From Gammaproteobacteria bacterium UBA6724 (GTDB taxonomy: Bacteria > Pseudomonadota > Gammaproteobacteria > Pseudomonadales > Azotimanducaceae), in contig DKIG01000054.1 of assembly GCA_002454165.1 (NCBI GenBank), forward strand, positions 1 to 13,727: 13,727 bases of DNA. Reading direction: 5' to 3'. Below, in pieces: positions 1-7,655 of this stretch. Numbering within the stretch: position 1 is the stretch's first letter; each line of letters starts with the position of its first letter. The notes beneath the pieces were generated by a model, which was not told the DNA's origin, made no database searches, and worked only from the letters and a program-made list of their open reading frames with translations. The position numbers and the translations under genes were made by a program.

Positions 1-170
1 AAACTACCTCATCCATAATCAACCCGAGTGCCGAAGCATGCCCTCACGAAAGCGGGGGGTGGTGGACCTATACACGATTGTGACATTATAACAGATTTGC
101 GCTACCATTGTATGCGAGCTTCTGCATCCAAGGTTAACAAAAATTAATCGCTACTACATTTAAGTATGAT

Positions 171-1118
171 ATGAAACAGAGAGCTTCAAGAAATCAAACC
201 CTGGTCTGTAAACAAGAAGAAATAGATCGACTATCAACAGATATTTGTTGTGTGGATAATCCGGTTAGTATTGAAGATATTATTGGGAAAGTAATTGCTG
301 GGGATATATTTAATGTAGCAGAAAATTTGCCAAAAGGTTTTGTTGATTGTCTTATTTTAGATCCGCCTTATAATTTATCTAAAAACTATAATGGTAATTT
401 CTTTAAAGAAAAAGACAAAAATTCGTATAGGAAATGGTTTCATCAGGTCATTGAATTATTAATACCAACCCTCAAGTCAACCGCAACGGTTTATGTTTGT
501 TCTGACTGGAAAACATCAGTTCTTATCGCCCCTATTCTTGAAGCACATTTTCATGTTCACAACCGAATTACATGGGAAAGAGAAAAAGGGCGTGGAGCGA
601 AATCTAACTGGAAAAATAACACTGAGGACATTTGGTTCTGTACGGTTTCTGATGATTACTACTTTGATGTAGATTCTGTTAAATTAAAACGCAGAGTGAT
701 TGCGCCATATCGGGTAAATGGAAAACCAAAAGACTGGAACGAGGAAGAGAAAGGTAATTATCGCCTGACTTATCCATCTAATATTTGGACAGATATTTCT
801 ATCCCATTTTGGTCGATGCCAGAAAATACGGATCATCCAACACAGAAGCCTGAAAAACTTATAGCGAAACTCATTCTTGCCAGTACTAAAAAAGGAGATT
901 TTATACTTGACCCATTCCTTGGTAGTGGCACTACCGCAGTTGTGGCAAGAAAGTTAGACCGGAATTTTTGTGGGATAGAGATTAACAAAGAATATTGTTG
1001 CTGGGCACTTAAACGTCTAGAGACGAATGCTTCAGACCCGATCATTCAAGGATATGCGGACGGCGTCTTTTGGGAAAGAAATTCCCTCACTGAACAGCCA
1101 ACAAGAAAATTGCACTAA
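171..1118 (+). CDS. Beta-class site-specific DNA methyltransferase (N6-adenine or N4-cytosine), probably an orphan of a type II R-M system
   Basis: The 315-residue protein should transfer a methyl group from S-adenosylmethionine to an exocyclic amino group in a short DNA target. The catalytic motif DPPY lies at residues 64-67. The AdoMet-binding motif DPFLGSGTT comes later, at 247-255, preceded by HPTQKP at 222-227. The order DPPY before FxGxG, with the target-recognition region between, is that of beta-class amino-methyltransferases. About 35 residues follow the last conserved block, and there is no CcrM-like tail. ATG 171 is the only usable start: an in-frame stop lies at 135 and no ATG, GTG or TTG lies between. 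No Shine-Dalgarno sequence is seen. The gene is markedly AT-rich compared with miaB onwards, which suggests horizontal transfer. The frame that follows looks like a broken restriction endonuclease, so this methylase is probably solitary. Target sequence unknown. Confidence 0.93.
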   Translation: MKQRASRNQTLVCKQEEIDRLSTDICCVDNPVSIEDIIGKVIAGDIFNVAENLPKGFVDCLILDPPYNLSKNYNGNFFKEKDKNSYRKWFHQVIELLIPTLKSTATVYVCSDWKTSVLIAPILEAHFHVHNRITWEREKGRGAKSNWKNNTEDIWFCTVSDDYYFDVDSVKLKRRVIAPYRVNGKPKDWNEEEKGNYRLTYPSNIWTDISIPFWSMPENTDHPTQKPEKLIAKLILASTKKGDFILDPFLGSGTTAVVARKLDRNFCGIEINKEYCCWALKRLETNASDPIIQGYADGVFWERNSLTEQPTRKLH

Positions 1119-1420
1119 TAATCATAAAATACGCTATCTGCAATATCAAATTAACAGTGACAGAAGTAACTTTTGTTCCCATCAAATATCTGAGTTGGGA
1201 ATGTTTAACTGTGGGTGCATTGGGATGGGGGCAGATTCAAATAGCAAATTCCAACCATATCAAATTGTTGGATTGATATTCGCGCAAAAAATGGATGCTT
1301 CAACTTTGCGACACAATGCTTAGTTTTTATCCCAAAGAAATTTTGAAAATTAGAGATCGCATAGAAAAATTTGATGATGTGAAAACCCTGTGGGAATCAA
1401 AAGATGATATTTGGTCTTAA
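1094..1420 (+). pseudogene. Remnant of a type II restriction endonuclease-like gene (C-terminal part, in-frame stop)
   Basis: Reading the frame that starts ACA GCC AAC at 1094 gives about 60 protein-like residues, then a TGA at 1274-1276, then another 47 residues to TAA at 1418-1420. The first part includes KYLSWECLTVGALGWGQIQI, and the second includes RKKWMLQLCD and ends in ESKDDIWS. The composition (amphipathic, charged, Trp-rich) looks like real protein and not a shadow frame, and stops are scarce for such AT-rich DNA. The frame overlaps the 3' end of the methyltransferase by 25 bases, lacks its 5' half and has no start codon. Sitting directly behind a type II methylase, it is best explained as the decayed C-terminal part of the partner endonuclease after a deletion. 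I cannot assign it to a named nuclease family, and the active site is not visible. The nuclease identity is inference from position and appearance. Confidence 0.6.
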
Positions 1421-1441
1421 CACATCTTCTCTGCAAAAGAC

Positions 1442-1450
1442 TGATATAAT
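1442..1450 (+). promoter_or_regulatory. Probable sigma-70 promoter of miaB (extended -10)
   Basis: TGATATAAT gives a perfect TATAAT at 1445-1450 with the TGn extension one base upstream. A good -35 is not seen at 16-18 bp (1422-1427 reads ACATCT), which is tolerable for an extended -10 promoter. Transcription would start near 1457, about 30 bases before the miaB ATG. The box lies just after the dead nuclease frame, at the boundary between AT-rich acquired DNA and the core genes. Confidence 0.6.
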
Positions 1451-1487
1451 CCCGCCTGTTTTTTGATGTATTACAGAGTCCGGTTTT

Positions 1488-2813
1488 ATGCCAAAACTGT
1501 TTATTAAAACGCACGGATGCCAAATGAATGAGTATGACTCATCGAAAATGGCAGACATACTGAAGGCGTCGCATGACTTTGAGTTGACTCCGCATGAGGA
1601 AGACGCTGACCTGTTGTTGTTGAATACCTGCTCCGTCCGGGAGAAGGCACAGGAGAAGGTGTTTCATCAACTTGGTCGGTGGCGTCGGTTGAAGCACTTG
1701 AATCCTGCTGTAAAAATCGGCGTGGGTGGCTGTGTGGCAAGTCAGGAAGGTGCCGCGATTATTGAACGGGCGCCTTTTGTTGATGTGATTTTTGGTCCCC
1801 AAACGCTGCACCGACTGCCGACATTGATTACCGAGGCAGATGTCAGTCATGCTCCAGTCGTTGATGTCAGTTTTCCTGAGATTGAAAAGTTTGACCGTTT
1901 GCCAGAACCCTCGGTGCAGGGTCCGGCAGCCTTTGTTTCCATCATGGAAGGTTGTAGCAAGTATTGTTCCTTTTGCGTCGTACCCTATACCAGGGGTGAA
2001 GAAGTCAGCAGGCCCCTGCTTGATGTGCTACGCGAAATCTCTCAACTGGCGGCGCGGGGTGCGCGCGAGGTCAATCTCCTGGGGCAGAATGTCAATGCCT
2101 GGCGAGGGCTTTTGCCCGACAGTTCACGGGCAGACCTTGCCTATCTGATGAGTCTGGTTGCCGACATAGAGGGTATTGACCGCATCAGATATACCACCTC
2201 TCATCCGGTTGAATTTACTGACAGCCTGATTGATGTTTATGCCGAACTTCCAGCACTGGTGAATCATCTGCATCTACCGGTACAGAGCGGGTCGGACAGG
2301 GTCCTGGCGAAGATGAAAAGAGGTTACACAGTGCTTGAATACAAATCGAGACTGCGTAAGCTAAGGAAGCTTCGCCCTGACATCAGTATTTCCAGTGACT
2401 TTATTGTTGGCTTCCCGGGAGAGACGGATGAGGACTTTCACCAGACTATGGCGCTGATTGACGAGGTGGGATTCGATAATTCCTTCAGTTTCATCTACAG
2501 CCCTAGACCCGGCACGCCAGCGGCTGATCTGCCAGATAACACGCCTATGGAGGTCAAGCAGGAGCGGCTGGCTATTTTGCAGCACCGTATCCGGCAACAG
2601 GCATCACGAATCAGTGAATCCATGATAGGCACTAGACAGAAAGTGCTCGTTACCGGCGCATCGAAAAAAGACCCCGGCCAGTTGCAGGGTCGCACGGAAA
2701 ATAACCGCGTCGTCAATTTTCCCGATAGTGACAAAACACCTATTGGAGATTTTGCCCTTATTGAGATATGTGAAGCTCTGCCAAACTCCATGCGGGGAGT
2801 GGCAGTACCCTGA
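1488..2813 (+). CDS. miaB: tRNA-2-methylthio-N6-dimethylallyladenosine synthase MiaB
   Basis: This radical-SAM enzyme adds the 2-methylthio group to isopentenyl-adenosine at position 37 of tRNAs that read UNN codons, completing ms2i6A. The 441 residues match the family along their length. The N-terminal UPF0004 domain supplies the auxiliary [4Fe-4S] cysteines C11 (KTHGCQMNEYDS), C48 (NTCSVREKAQ) and C82 (GGCVASQEG). The radical-SAM CxxxCxxC is C156, C160 and C163 in EGCSKYCSFC. The C-terminal TRAM domain carries GRTENNRVVNF. ATG 1488 gives the canonical MPKLFIKTHGC start; the ribosome binding site is weak. trpS follows after 72 bases that hold a short tandem repeat. In many gammaproteobacteria miaB is followed by phoH/ybeZ and ybeY, so miaB beside trpS is a rearranged order. 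Length is slightly below E. coli MiaB (474) with no missing motif. Confidence 0.98.
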   Translation: MPKLFIKTHGCQMNEYDSSKMADILKASHDFELTPHEEDADLLLLNTCSVREKAQEKVFHQLGRWRRLKHLNPAVKIGVGGCVASQEGAAIIERAPFVDVIFGPQTLHRLPTLITEADVSHAPVVDVSFPEIEKFDRLPEPSVQGPAAFVSIMEGCSKYCSFCVVPYTRGEEVSRPLLDVLREISQLAARGAREVNLLGQNVNAWRGLLPDSSRADLAYLMSLVADIEGIDRIRYTTSHPVEFTDSLIDVYAELPALVNHLHLPVQSGSDRVLAKMKRGYTVLEYKSRLRKLRKLRPDISISSDFIVGFPGETDEDFHQTMALIDEVGFDNSFSFIYSPRPGTPAADLPDNTPMEVKQERLAILQHRIRQQASRISESMIGTRQKVLVTGASKKDPGQLQGRTENNRVVNFPDSDKTPIGDFALIEICEALPNSMRGVAVP

Positions 2814-2824
2814 TTCCAGCACTT

Positions 2825-2871
2825 CCTTCTAAAAGCGCTTCTAAACGCTCATTTAAAAGCTCATCTAAACG
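2825..2871 (+). repeat. Degenerate tandem repeat, four units of 10-13 bp, between miaB and trpS
   Basis: Four imperfect units run head to tail: CCTTCTAAAAGCG (2825-2837), CTTCTAAACG (2838-2847), CTCATTTAAAAG (2848-2859) and CTCATCTAAACG (2860-2871). They fill most of the 72-base gap and end just before the trpS ribosome binding site. Related units (CTTCTAAA or its complement TTTAGAAG) occur before rluB and at the end of yciK. No stem-loop with a T-run is seen, so this is not an obvious terminator. Confidence 0.75.
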
Positions 2872-2885
2872 AACATGGAACCAGT

Positions 2886-4100
2886 GTGAATCAGATTGAG
2901 GCACGAAGGCGGGTGGTTTCCGGTATGCGTCCAACAGGGCGCCTGCATCTTGGGCACTTCCACGGCGTATTGAAGAATTGGGTAAAGTTGCAACATGAGT
3001 ATGAATGCCTGTTCTTCGTCGCCGACTGGCACGCCCTCACCACGCATTATGAAGACCCTGAAGTTATTGAAGACAATGTCTGGCAAATGGTCATTGACTG
3101 GTTGGCGGCGGGGGTCAATCCAGGTTCTGCGTCGCTATTCATTCAATCAAGGATCCCGGAACACGCCGAATTGCATCTGCTTCTGTCCATGATTACGCCC
3201 TTGTCTTGGGTGGAACGCGTCCCGAATTACAAGGACACCACTGCCAGGACAAATGATCGTGACTTGGCAACCTACGGCTTCCTTGGTTATCCGGTATTGC
3301 AGAGTGCAGACATTCTGGCATATCAGGCTGGTCATGTGCCGGTGGGCGCTGACCAGGTGCCTCATGTTGAAATCACCCGGGAAATTGCCCGGCGGTTTAA
3401 TCATATCTTCGGCAAGGAAACAGATTTTGAGGCGCTGGCAGAAGAGGCGATCAAGCAACTTGGACGCAGAAATGCCAAGATGTACCGAGAGTTACGGCGC
3501 GAATACTTGGAGCAGGGCATACAAGAATCGCTGGAGAAGGCACAGGCCCTGATTTACGATCAGCAAAAAACCTCTTTGGGCAACCGTGACAGGCTACTCG
3601 GTTATCTGGAAGGCGGCGGCAAGATTATTCTGCCGGAACCCCAGGTACTGCTGACTGATACCTCCGTGGTGCCGGGGATGGATGGTCAGAAGATGTCCAA
3701 GTCCTACAATAACACCATTGCGCTACGGGAAGATCCGGACAAGGTGACCCAAAATATCAAAACCATGATTACTGATCCCGCTAGGGCACGCCGCGCCGAC
3801 CCCGGTAATCCCGATGTTTGCCCCGTCTATACTTTGCATAAAATCTATTCGGACGATGCCACCAAAAATTGGGTGCGTGAAGGTTGCACCAGCGCGGGCA
3901 TAGGGTGTATTGATTGCAAGCGGCCCTTGATAGAGAAGGTGCTAGAAGAACAACAACCCATGCGGGACCGGGCGCGTCAATACGAAGAAGATCCTGCCCT
4001 TGTCAAATCAATTGTTGCGGAAGGGTGTGAGAATGCGCGTAGCATTGTACGGACGACGCTAGAAAATGTCCGCTCAGCAATGGGCTTGGATTATCGATGA
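2886..4100 (+). CDS. trpS: Tryptophanyl-tRNA synthetase, long (about 400 aa) proteobacterial form
   Basis: This class Ic aminoacyl-tRNA synthetase charges tRNA-Trp with tryptophan in an ATP-dependent reaction. The HIGH-equivalent is HLGH at residues 21-24, after RPTGRL, and the KMSKS loop is exact at 269-273. At 404 residues it is longer than the roughly 330-residue E. coli enzyme. The extra length is an insertion ahead of the KMSKS region, and the C-terminal half carries GIGCIDCK, a pattern I associate with the long TrpS of beta- and gammaproteobacteria. The start is GTG at 2886, with GGAA at 2877-2880. An ATG at 2875 is in another frame and meets TGA after four codons. Position ahead of scpA-scpB-rluB is a known gammaproteobacterial arrangement and suggests one transcript. 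Confidence 0.97.
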   Translation: MNQIEARRRVVSGMRPTGRLHLGHFHGVLKNWVKLQHEYECLFFVADWHALTTHYEDPEVIEDNVWQMVIDWLAAGVNPGSASLFIQSRIPEHAELHLLLSMITPLSWVERVPNYKDTTARTNDRDLATYGFLGYPVLQSADILAYQAGHVPVGADQVPHVEITREIARRFNHIFGKETDFEALAEEAIKQLGRRNAKMYRELRREYLEQGIQESLEKAQALIYDQQKTSLGNRDRLLGYLEGGGKIILPEPQVLLTDTSVVPGMDGQKMSKSYNNTIALREDPDKVTQNIKTMITDPARARRADPGNPDVCPVYTLHKIYSDDATKNWVREGCTSAGIGCIDCKRPLIEKVLEEQQPMRDRARQYEEDPALVKSIVAEGCENARSIVRTTLENVRSAMGLDYR

Positions 4101-4128
4101 TTTGCTTCATGTGCGATCAGGAAAATGC

Positions 4129-5031
4129 ATGATTGATCCAGAGATTCGCGACCCGGAAATTGCGATGAAAAAGAATCTTGGAGAAGATGCAAACTCCAGC
4201 ACTAACAAGGATGCCCAGGCAGTTCAGGTTGAAATGCCCTTCGCAGTCGTAGAGGGTAAACCAACGAGCCAGTTTCCGCTGGACCTCTATATTCCGCCAG
4301 ACGCCTTGGAAGTCATTCTGGAAGCATTTGAGGGTCCGCTGGATTTTCTGCTGTATCTGATTCGCCGCCAAAATCTGGACATCCTGGATATTCAGATAGC
4401 GGAAATCACCCGTCAGTATATGGAATACATAGATATGATGCAGGGGATACAGTTTGAATTGGCAGCAGAGTATCTGGTGATGGCGGCGGTCCTGGCGGAG
4501 ATCAAGTCTCGTATGCTACTGCCCGGCGTGGCGGAAGATGGCGACGACGAGGATGACCTCCGGGCGGGATTGATTCGCAAGTTGCAAGAATACGAACGGT
4601 TCAAGCAGGCAACGCTGGATATTGACGCACTACCTCGTATCAATCGCGACTTCTGGATGGCGATGGCGGCGGCACCAGAGATGGAAACAAGCATGCCCCT
4701 GCCAGAAGTGCCTCTCCAAGATCTGCTACTTGCATTTTCCAGGGTACTGAAAAGAGCGGAGAATTTTTCCACCCACCATATCAGCCTGGACCCCCTATCC
4801 ACACAGGAACGCAAGGCTAGTATATTGAACCTTGTGTCCGGTAAAGATCAGTTCGTTACCTTCGGGTCTCTCTTTACCCGGGAGGAGGGACGCCTTGGCG
4901 TAGTAGTGACCTTTATTGCGGTCATGGAGTTGATTAAGGAATCATTGCTGGAAATTGTGCAGACGGAACACTATGCCCCCATTCATGTGAAAGCGAAACC
5001 AGCAAGCGTGGAAGAATCAGGTGACAAATAA
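4129..5031 (+). CDS. scpA: Segregation and condensation protein A (kleisin ScpA)
   Basis: ScpA is the kleisin that bridges the SMC heads and binds ScpB in the SMC-ScpAB condensin, which helps compact and segregate the chromosome. The family signature FEGPLDFLLYLI begins at residue 67 and is followed by the helical region with LDIQIAEITRQY. An acidic linker (GDDEDD) and a C-terminal winged helix (about residues 215-285) follow. I chose ATG 4129 (300 aa) because AGGA lies at 4119-4122 with six bases of spacing. The frame could open at ATG 4066 inside trpS, adding 21 residues, but that would overlap trpS by 35 bases and add residues unlike the family. The stop TAA shares its last base with the scpB ATG (TAATG), consistent with coupled translation of the two partners. 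Confidence 0.95.
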   Translation: MIDPEIRDPEIAMKKNLGEDANSSTNKDAQAVQVEMPFAVVEGKPTSQFPLDLYIPPDALEVILEAFEGPLDFLLYLIRRQNLDILDIQIAEITRQYMEYIDMMQGIQFELAAEYLVMAAVLAEIKSRMLLPGVAEDGDDEDDLRAGLIRKLQEYERFKQATLDIDALPRINRDFWMAMAAAPEMETSMPLPEVPLQDLLLAFSRVLKRAENFSTHHISLDPLSTQERKASILNLVSGKDQFVTFGSLFTREEGRLGVVVTFIAVMELIKESLLEIVQTEHYAPIHVKAKPASVEESGDK

Positions 5032-5915
5032 TGGCAGACATCCTACCGATTAAGCAGATTATTGAAGGCGCGATCATGGCATCGGAGCAACCGGTGAATA
5101 TCGATCAGTTGTTGCAATTATTTGAGACTGATCGCCCGGCACGGGCAGACATACGCACCGCCCTCAGTGAGATTGAACGGGAGTGCGCGGGCAGGGGATA
5201 TGAGTTGAAGGCTGTTGCGAGCGGCTATCGATTCCAGGTTCGTACCGAATATGGTGAATGGATTGGTCGCCTCTGGAAAGAAAAATCGCCCAGGTACTCC
5301 CGCGCCCTACTGGAAACCCTGGCGCTGATCGCCTATAAACAACCCATTACCCGCGGTGATATTGAATCCATTCGCGGCGTGTCGGTGAGTACTAATATCA
5401 TACGCGCGTTACTGGAGAGGGAATGGGTCAGAGTCGTGGGGCACCGGGATGTGCCGGGGCAACCAGCACTCTATGCCAGCACAAAAACATTCCTGGATTA
5501 TTTTAATCTCAGCAATCTGGATGAATTACCCAGCCTTGCGGAGATTAAGGACCTGACCAGGGACAGCGAAGAACTTGACCTTGAAGAAGACCCCATCAAC
5601 ATTCGTACCCTTGAAGTTGATGAGGCTGACCTGGAACAAGATGAATCCATAGTTGGGTTGGATGATGAGGCACTTGAAGAGGTTTCGCAGAGAGTCAATA
5701 AGATCCAGGAAAATGTTCGTAATCTATTTGGTGATCAGTCTGATGCCGAAGATGATGTTCCGCCAAGCACCGACGAAGCGTCGCATATGGATAAAAAGCG
5801 GAGGTCCGCAACAGTAACGTCCATCAATCAGGCGCTGACTGAAGACCAGCCTCCCGAAGGCGAATCTGCCCCGGCGAGCGATGAAACCGAGCAGGACAAG
5901 GACGATGCATCCTAA
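5031..5915 (+). CDS. scpB: Segregation and condensation protein B (ScpB)
   Basis: ScpB forms dimers that bind the middle of ScpA and set the geometry of the SMC-ScpAB complex. Two winged-helix regions are visible within about the first 170 residues. The conserved stretch runs SRALLETLALIAYKQPITRG (90-109), then IESIRGV, EREWVRVVGHRDVPGQPALY and the KTFLDYFNL block. After residue 175 comes a long acidic, low-complexity tail (many D/E/S, such as EELDLEEDP and DEAEQD-like segments) that is probably disordered; the total of 294 residues is long for the family because of it. AGGTGA at 5019-5024, inside the scpA end, is the ribosome binding site, and the ATG overlaps the scpA stop by one base. Confidence 0.96.
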   Translation: MADILPIKQIIEGAIMASEQPVNIDQLLQLFETDRPARADIRTALSEIERECAGRGYELKAVASGYRFQVRTEYGEWIGRLWKEKSPRYSRALLETLALIAYKQPITRGDIESIRGVSVSTNIIRALLEREWVRVVGHRDVPGQPALYASTKTFLDYFNLSNLDELPSLAEIKDLTRDSEELDLEEDPINIRTLEVDEADLEQDESIVGLDDEALEEVSQRVNKIQENVRNLFGDQSDAEDDVPPSTDEASHMDKKRRSATVTSINQALTEDQPPEGESAPASDETEQDKDDAS

Positions 5916-5944
5916 TGCGGGCGCATGATGATGCGACGCCGCAT

Positions 5945-5968
5945 GTATAGAAGGTATGTTTAGAAGCG
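5945..5968 (-). repeat. Two short repeat units just before rluB
   Basis: GTATAGAAGG (5945-5954) and GTTTAGAAGCG (5958-5968) are two imperfect copies, 13 bases apart, that end at the rluB start codon. On the minus strand they read CCTTCTATAC and CTTCTAAAC, which match the units before trpS and at the yciK end. The second unit occupies the place where the rluB Shine-Dalgarno sequence would be. Confidence 0.5.
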
Positions 5969-6721
5969 ATGTCCGAAAAACTCCAAAAAGTGCTTGCTGG
6001 ACGCGGACTTGCCAGTCGGCGGGAAGTGGAACGCTGGATTGAAGCCGGTCGGGTGACAGTCAATGGCAAGCCAGCCACCAGGGGCGACAGGGTGACGGCT
6101 GAAGACCGCATCAGGGTGGACGGGAGAGGGGTCAGCCGGAAGCGGGTTGCTCATCGTTATCTGCTCTATAACAAGCCCGAGGGTGAAATCTGCTCAAGGA
6201 ATGACCCAGAGCAAAGGCCGACTGTTTTTGACCATCTTCCCAGATTGAAAAATCAACGTTGGATTTCTGTCGGGCGGCTTGATTTCAACACCAGCGGCCT
6301 GCTCCTCTTCACTACGGACGGCGACCTGGCGGGCAAACTGATGCATCCGTCCAGCGGTATTGAGCGAGAATACCTGGTGCGTGTTTTGGGTGAAGTCACA
6401 GAAGATGCCTTGCACCGTATGCGAGCAGGTGTGTCGTTGGAAGATGGGATGTACCGATTTTCGGACATCCAGCCTGGTCGGCAGTCTGACGCCGACCGAA
6501 GGAGCGCGAACCAGTGGTATTATGTCGTGTTGATGGAAGGTCGTAATCGGATGGTGCGGCGACTCTGGGAATCTCAGGGTTATACTCTGAGTCGATTGAA
6601 GCGAGTCCGCTTCGGCAGATTTGTGATTCCTTCGGCGGTAAAAGCAGGCCGTTATATTGACCTCAAATCCAAAGAAGTGAAGGCACTCTACACCATGACG
6701 GATATGAAGCCCAAGAGCTGA
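5969..6721 (+). CDS. rluB: 23S rRNA pseudouridine synthase RluB
   Basis: This RsuA-family enzyme isomerises a uridine of 23S rRNA (U2605 in E. coli). An S4 RNA-binding domain occupies about residues 3-50 (KLQKVLAGRGLASRREVERW). The catalytic aspartate is D105 in VGRLDFNTSGLLLFTTDG, and the C-terminal MVRRLWESQGY plus LKRVRFG block is typical. Location behind scpA-scpB is the usual place for rluB in gammaproteobacteria and separates it from rluE, rluF and rsuA. The 250 residues lack the long basic tail found in some homologues (E. coli 291). It starts 53 bases after scpB; the upstream sequence is a repeat unit (TTTAGAAGCG) with no strong Shine-Dalgarno. The gene converges on yciK with a 71-base gap in which I see no clear terminator. 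Confidence 0.95.
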   Translation: MSEKLQKVLAGRGLASRREVERWIEAGRVTVNGKPATRGDRVTAEDRIRVDGRGVSRKRVAHRYLLYNKPEGEICSRNDPEQRPTVFDHLPRLKNQRWISVGRLDFNTSGLLLFTTDGDLAGKLMHPSSGIEREYLVRVLGEVTEDALHRMRAGVSLEDGMYRFSDIQPGRQSDADRRSANQWYYVVLMEGRNRMVRRLWESQGYTLSRLKRVRFGRFVIPSAVKAGRYIDLKSKEVKALYTMTDMKPKS

Positions 6722-6777
6722 TGGTCCGAATCAATCGGTTAGACCTCGGATGACCTGGAACATCCAGCAATTCAATA

Positions 6778-6814
6778 CCTTCTAAGAGCCTTCTATAAGA
6801 GCCTTCTAAAAGTG
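6778..6814 (-). repeat. Three tandem 11-13 bp repeat units spanning the yciK 3' end
   Basis: On the plus strand the units are CCTTCTAAGAG (6778-6788), CCTTCTATAAGAG (6789-6801) and CCTTCTAAAAGTG (6802-6814). Read along yciK they give AGAAGGCTCTTATAGAAGG, and the same GAAGGCTCTT/GAAGGCTCTAT string recurs in the array before gyrA. The units supply the last codons and the stop of yciK. Confidence 0.75.
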
Positions 6815-7590
6815 TCTTCGGTAAAGGTCCTGCCGTGTTCCTGCCGGCTATCCGGACCAAGCAGATAGAGATACAGCGGCATCAATGCTTCCGGTGTCTT
6901 CAAGGTCTGGGGGTCTTCGGCGGGGAAGGCGGTGGCGCGCATGCTAGTCCGGGTGCTACCCGGGTTGATGAGGTTGACCCGAACCTTAGAAGTCTTCTCA
7001 AGTTCATCTGCAATCAATTTGGCAAGCCCTTCCAACGCATATTTTGAAACCGAGTAGGCGCCCAGATAGGCACGCGGCTTGCTACCCACACCGGCACTGG
7101 TGAACAACAGTCGCCCGTCATCGGAACACTCTAGTAGCGGCAGGAGTGCATGGCTAAGCAGAAGAGGCGCATGCAGATTAACCTGCATCACCTCTTGCCA
7201 CCGCTCAATACTGGTATGTTCAAACGGGAGCCTTTCTCCCAGCAACGCAGCATTATGTAGCAACCCATCAAGCCGCCCATATTGACTGTCAATGCTACGA
7301 GCCAACTGCTGAGCGTCCGCCTGGGTGATACGGGCGAGGTCCATCGGGACTATTGTGGGGCTCATGGTGGATGATGGTGCAGGCCTGGACAGACCGTCGT
7401 CCGATGTCGTCATGGCATGATAAATTTCGTCATAGACTGATTCCAGTTTTTCCGTCGTCCTGCCTGAGAGAATCACCGTCGCGCCATACCGGGCACAGCT
7501 AAGTGCAGCGGCTCGTCCTATGCCGTCACCTGCTCCGGTGATGAGGATAATCCGTCCAGCGAGCAGATTTTTTGGCGGGACATAGTCCAT
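6793..7590 (-). CDS. yciK: YciK-family short-chain dehydrogenase/reductase
   Basis: This is a classical Rossmann-fold NAD(P)-dependent oxidoreductase whose physiological substrate is not established. The cofactor glycine motif TGAGDGIG is at residues 18-25, LHNAALLG with N113 is the NNAG equivalent, and the catalytic set is N138, S165, Y179 and K183 (YSVSK). NPGSTRTSMRATAFPAEDPQ and LKTPEALMPLYLYLLG match YciK closely. About ten extra residues (roughly 60-80) sit in a loop after beta-3. The protein ends in FRRLL, encoded by the tandem repeat, where family members continue differently. ATG at 7590 is preceded by GGAA with five bases of spacing. It lies 65 bases behind ubiG, probably as one transcript; mupP, found between them in Pseudomonas, is absent. 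Confidence 0.93.
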   Translation of the reverse strand: MDYVPPKNLLAGRIILITGAGDGIGRAAALSCARYGATVILSGRTTEKLESVYDEIYHAMTTSDDGLSRPAPSSTMSPTIVPMDLARITQADAQQLARSIDSQYGRLDGLLHNAALLGERLPFEHTSIERWQEVMQVNLHAPLLLSHALLPLLECSDDGRLLFTSAGVGSKPRAYLGAYSVSKYALEGLAKLIADELEKTSKVRVNLINPGSTRTSMRATAFPAEDPQTLKTPEALMPLYLYLLGPDSRQEHGRTFTEDTFRRLL

Positions 7591-7655
7591 ACAGGTTCCG
7601 GCTCTTCAGAAGGCGAGGTCAGTCTTGAGTGAAGTGGTGGCGGCAGGACGGGAGT

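Noticed and set aside
39..60. Possible REP-like hairpin (CCCTC, loop ACGAAAGC, GGGGG) in the left-edge DNA
   Set aside because: The stem is only five pairs with one G-T pair, no second copy exists in the window and no T-run follows. It could be a decayed palindromic repeat but is not supportable alone.
2..91. Thirty open codons at the extreme left edge that could be the tail of an upstream gene
   Set aside because: The length is within chance for a single frame, and I recognise no family in the translation.
4066..4128. Longer scpA start inside trpS
   Set aside because: The extra 21 residues do not look like ScpA, the overlap with trpS would be 35 bases, and a good ribosome binding site precedes ATG 4129.
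6722..6792. Bidirectional terminator between convergent rluB and yciK
   Set aside because: Only a four-pair stem (CTGG/CCAG, 6755-6767) without a T-run is present; the rest of the gap is repeat sequence.
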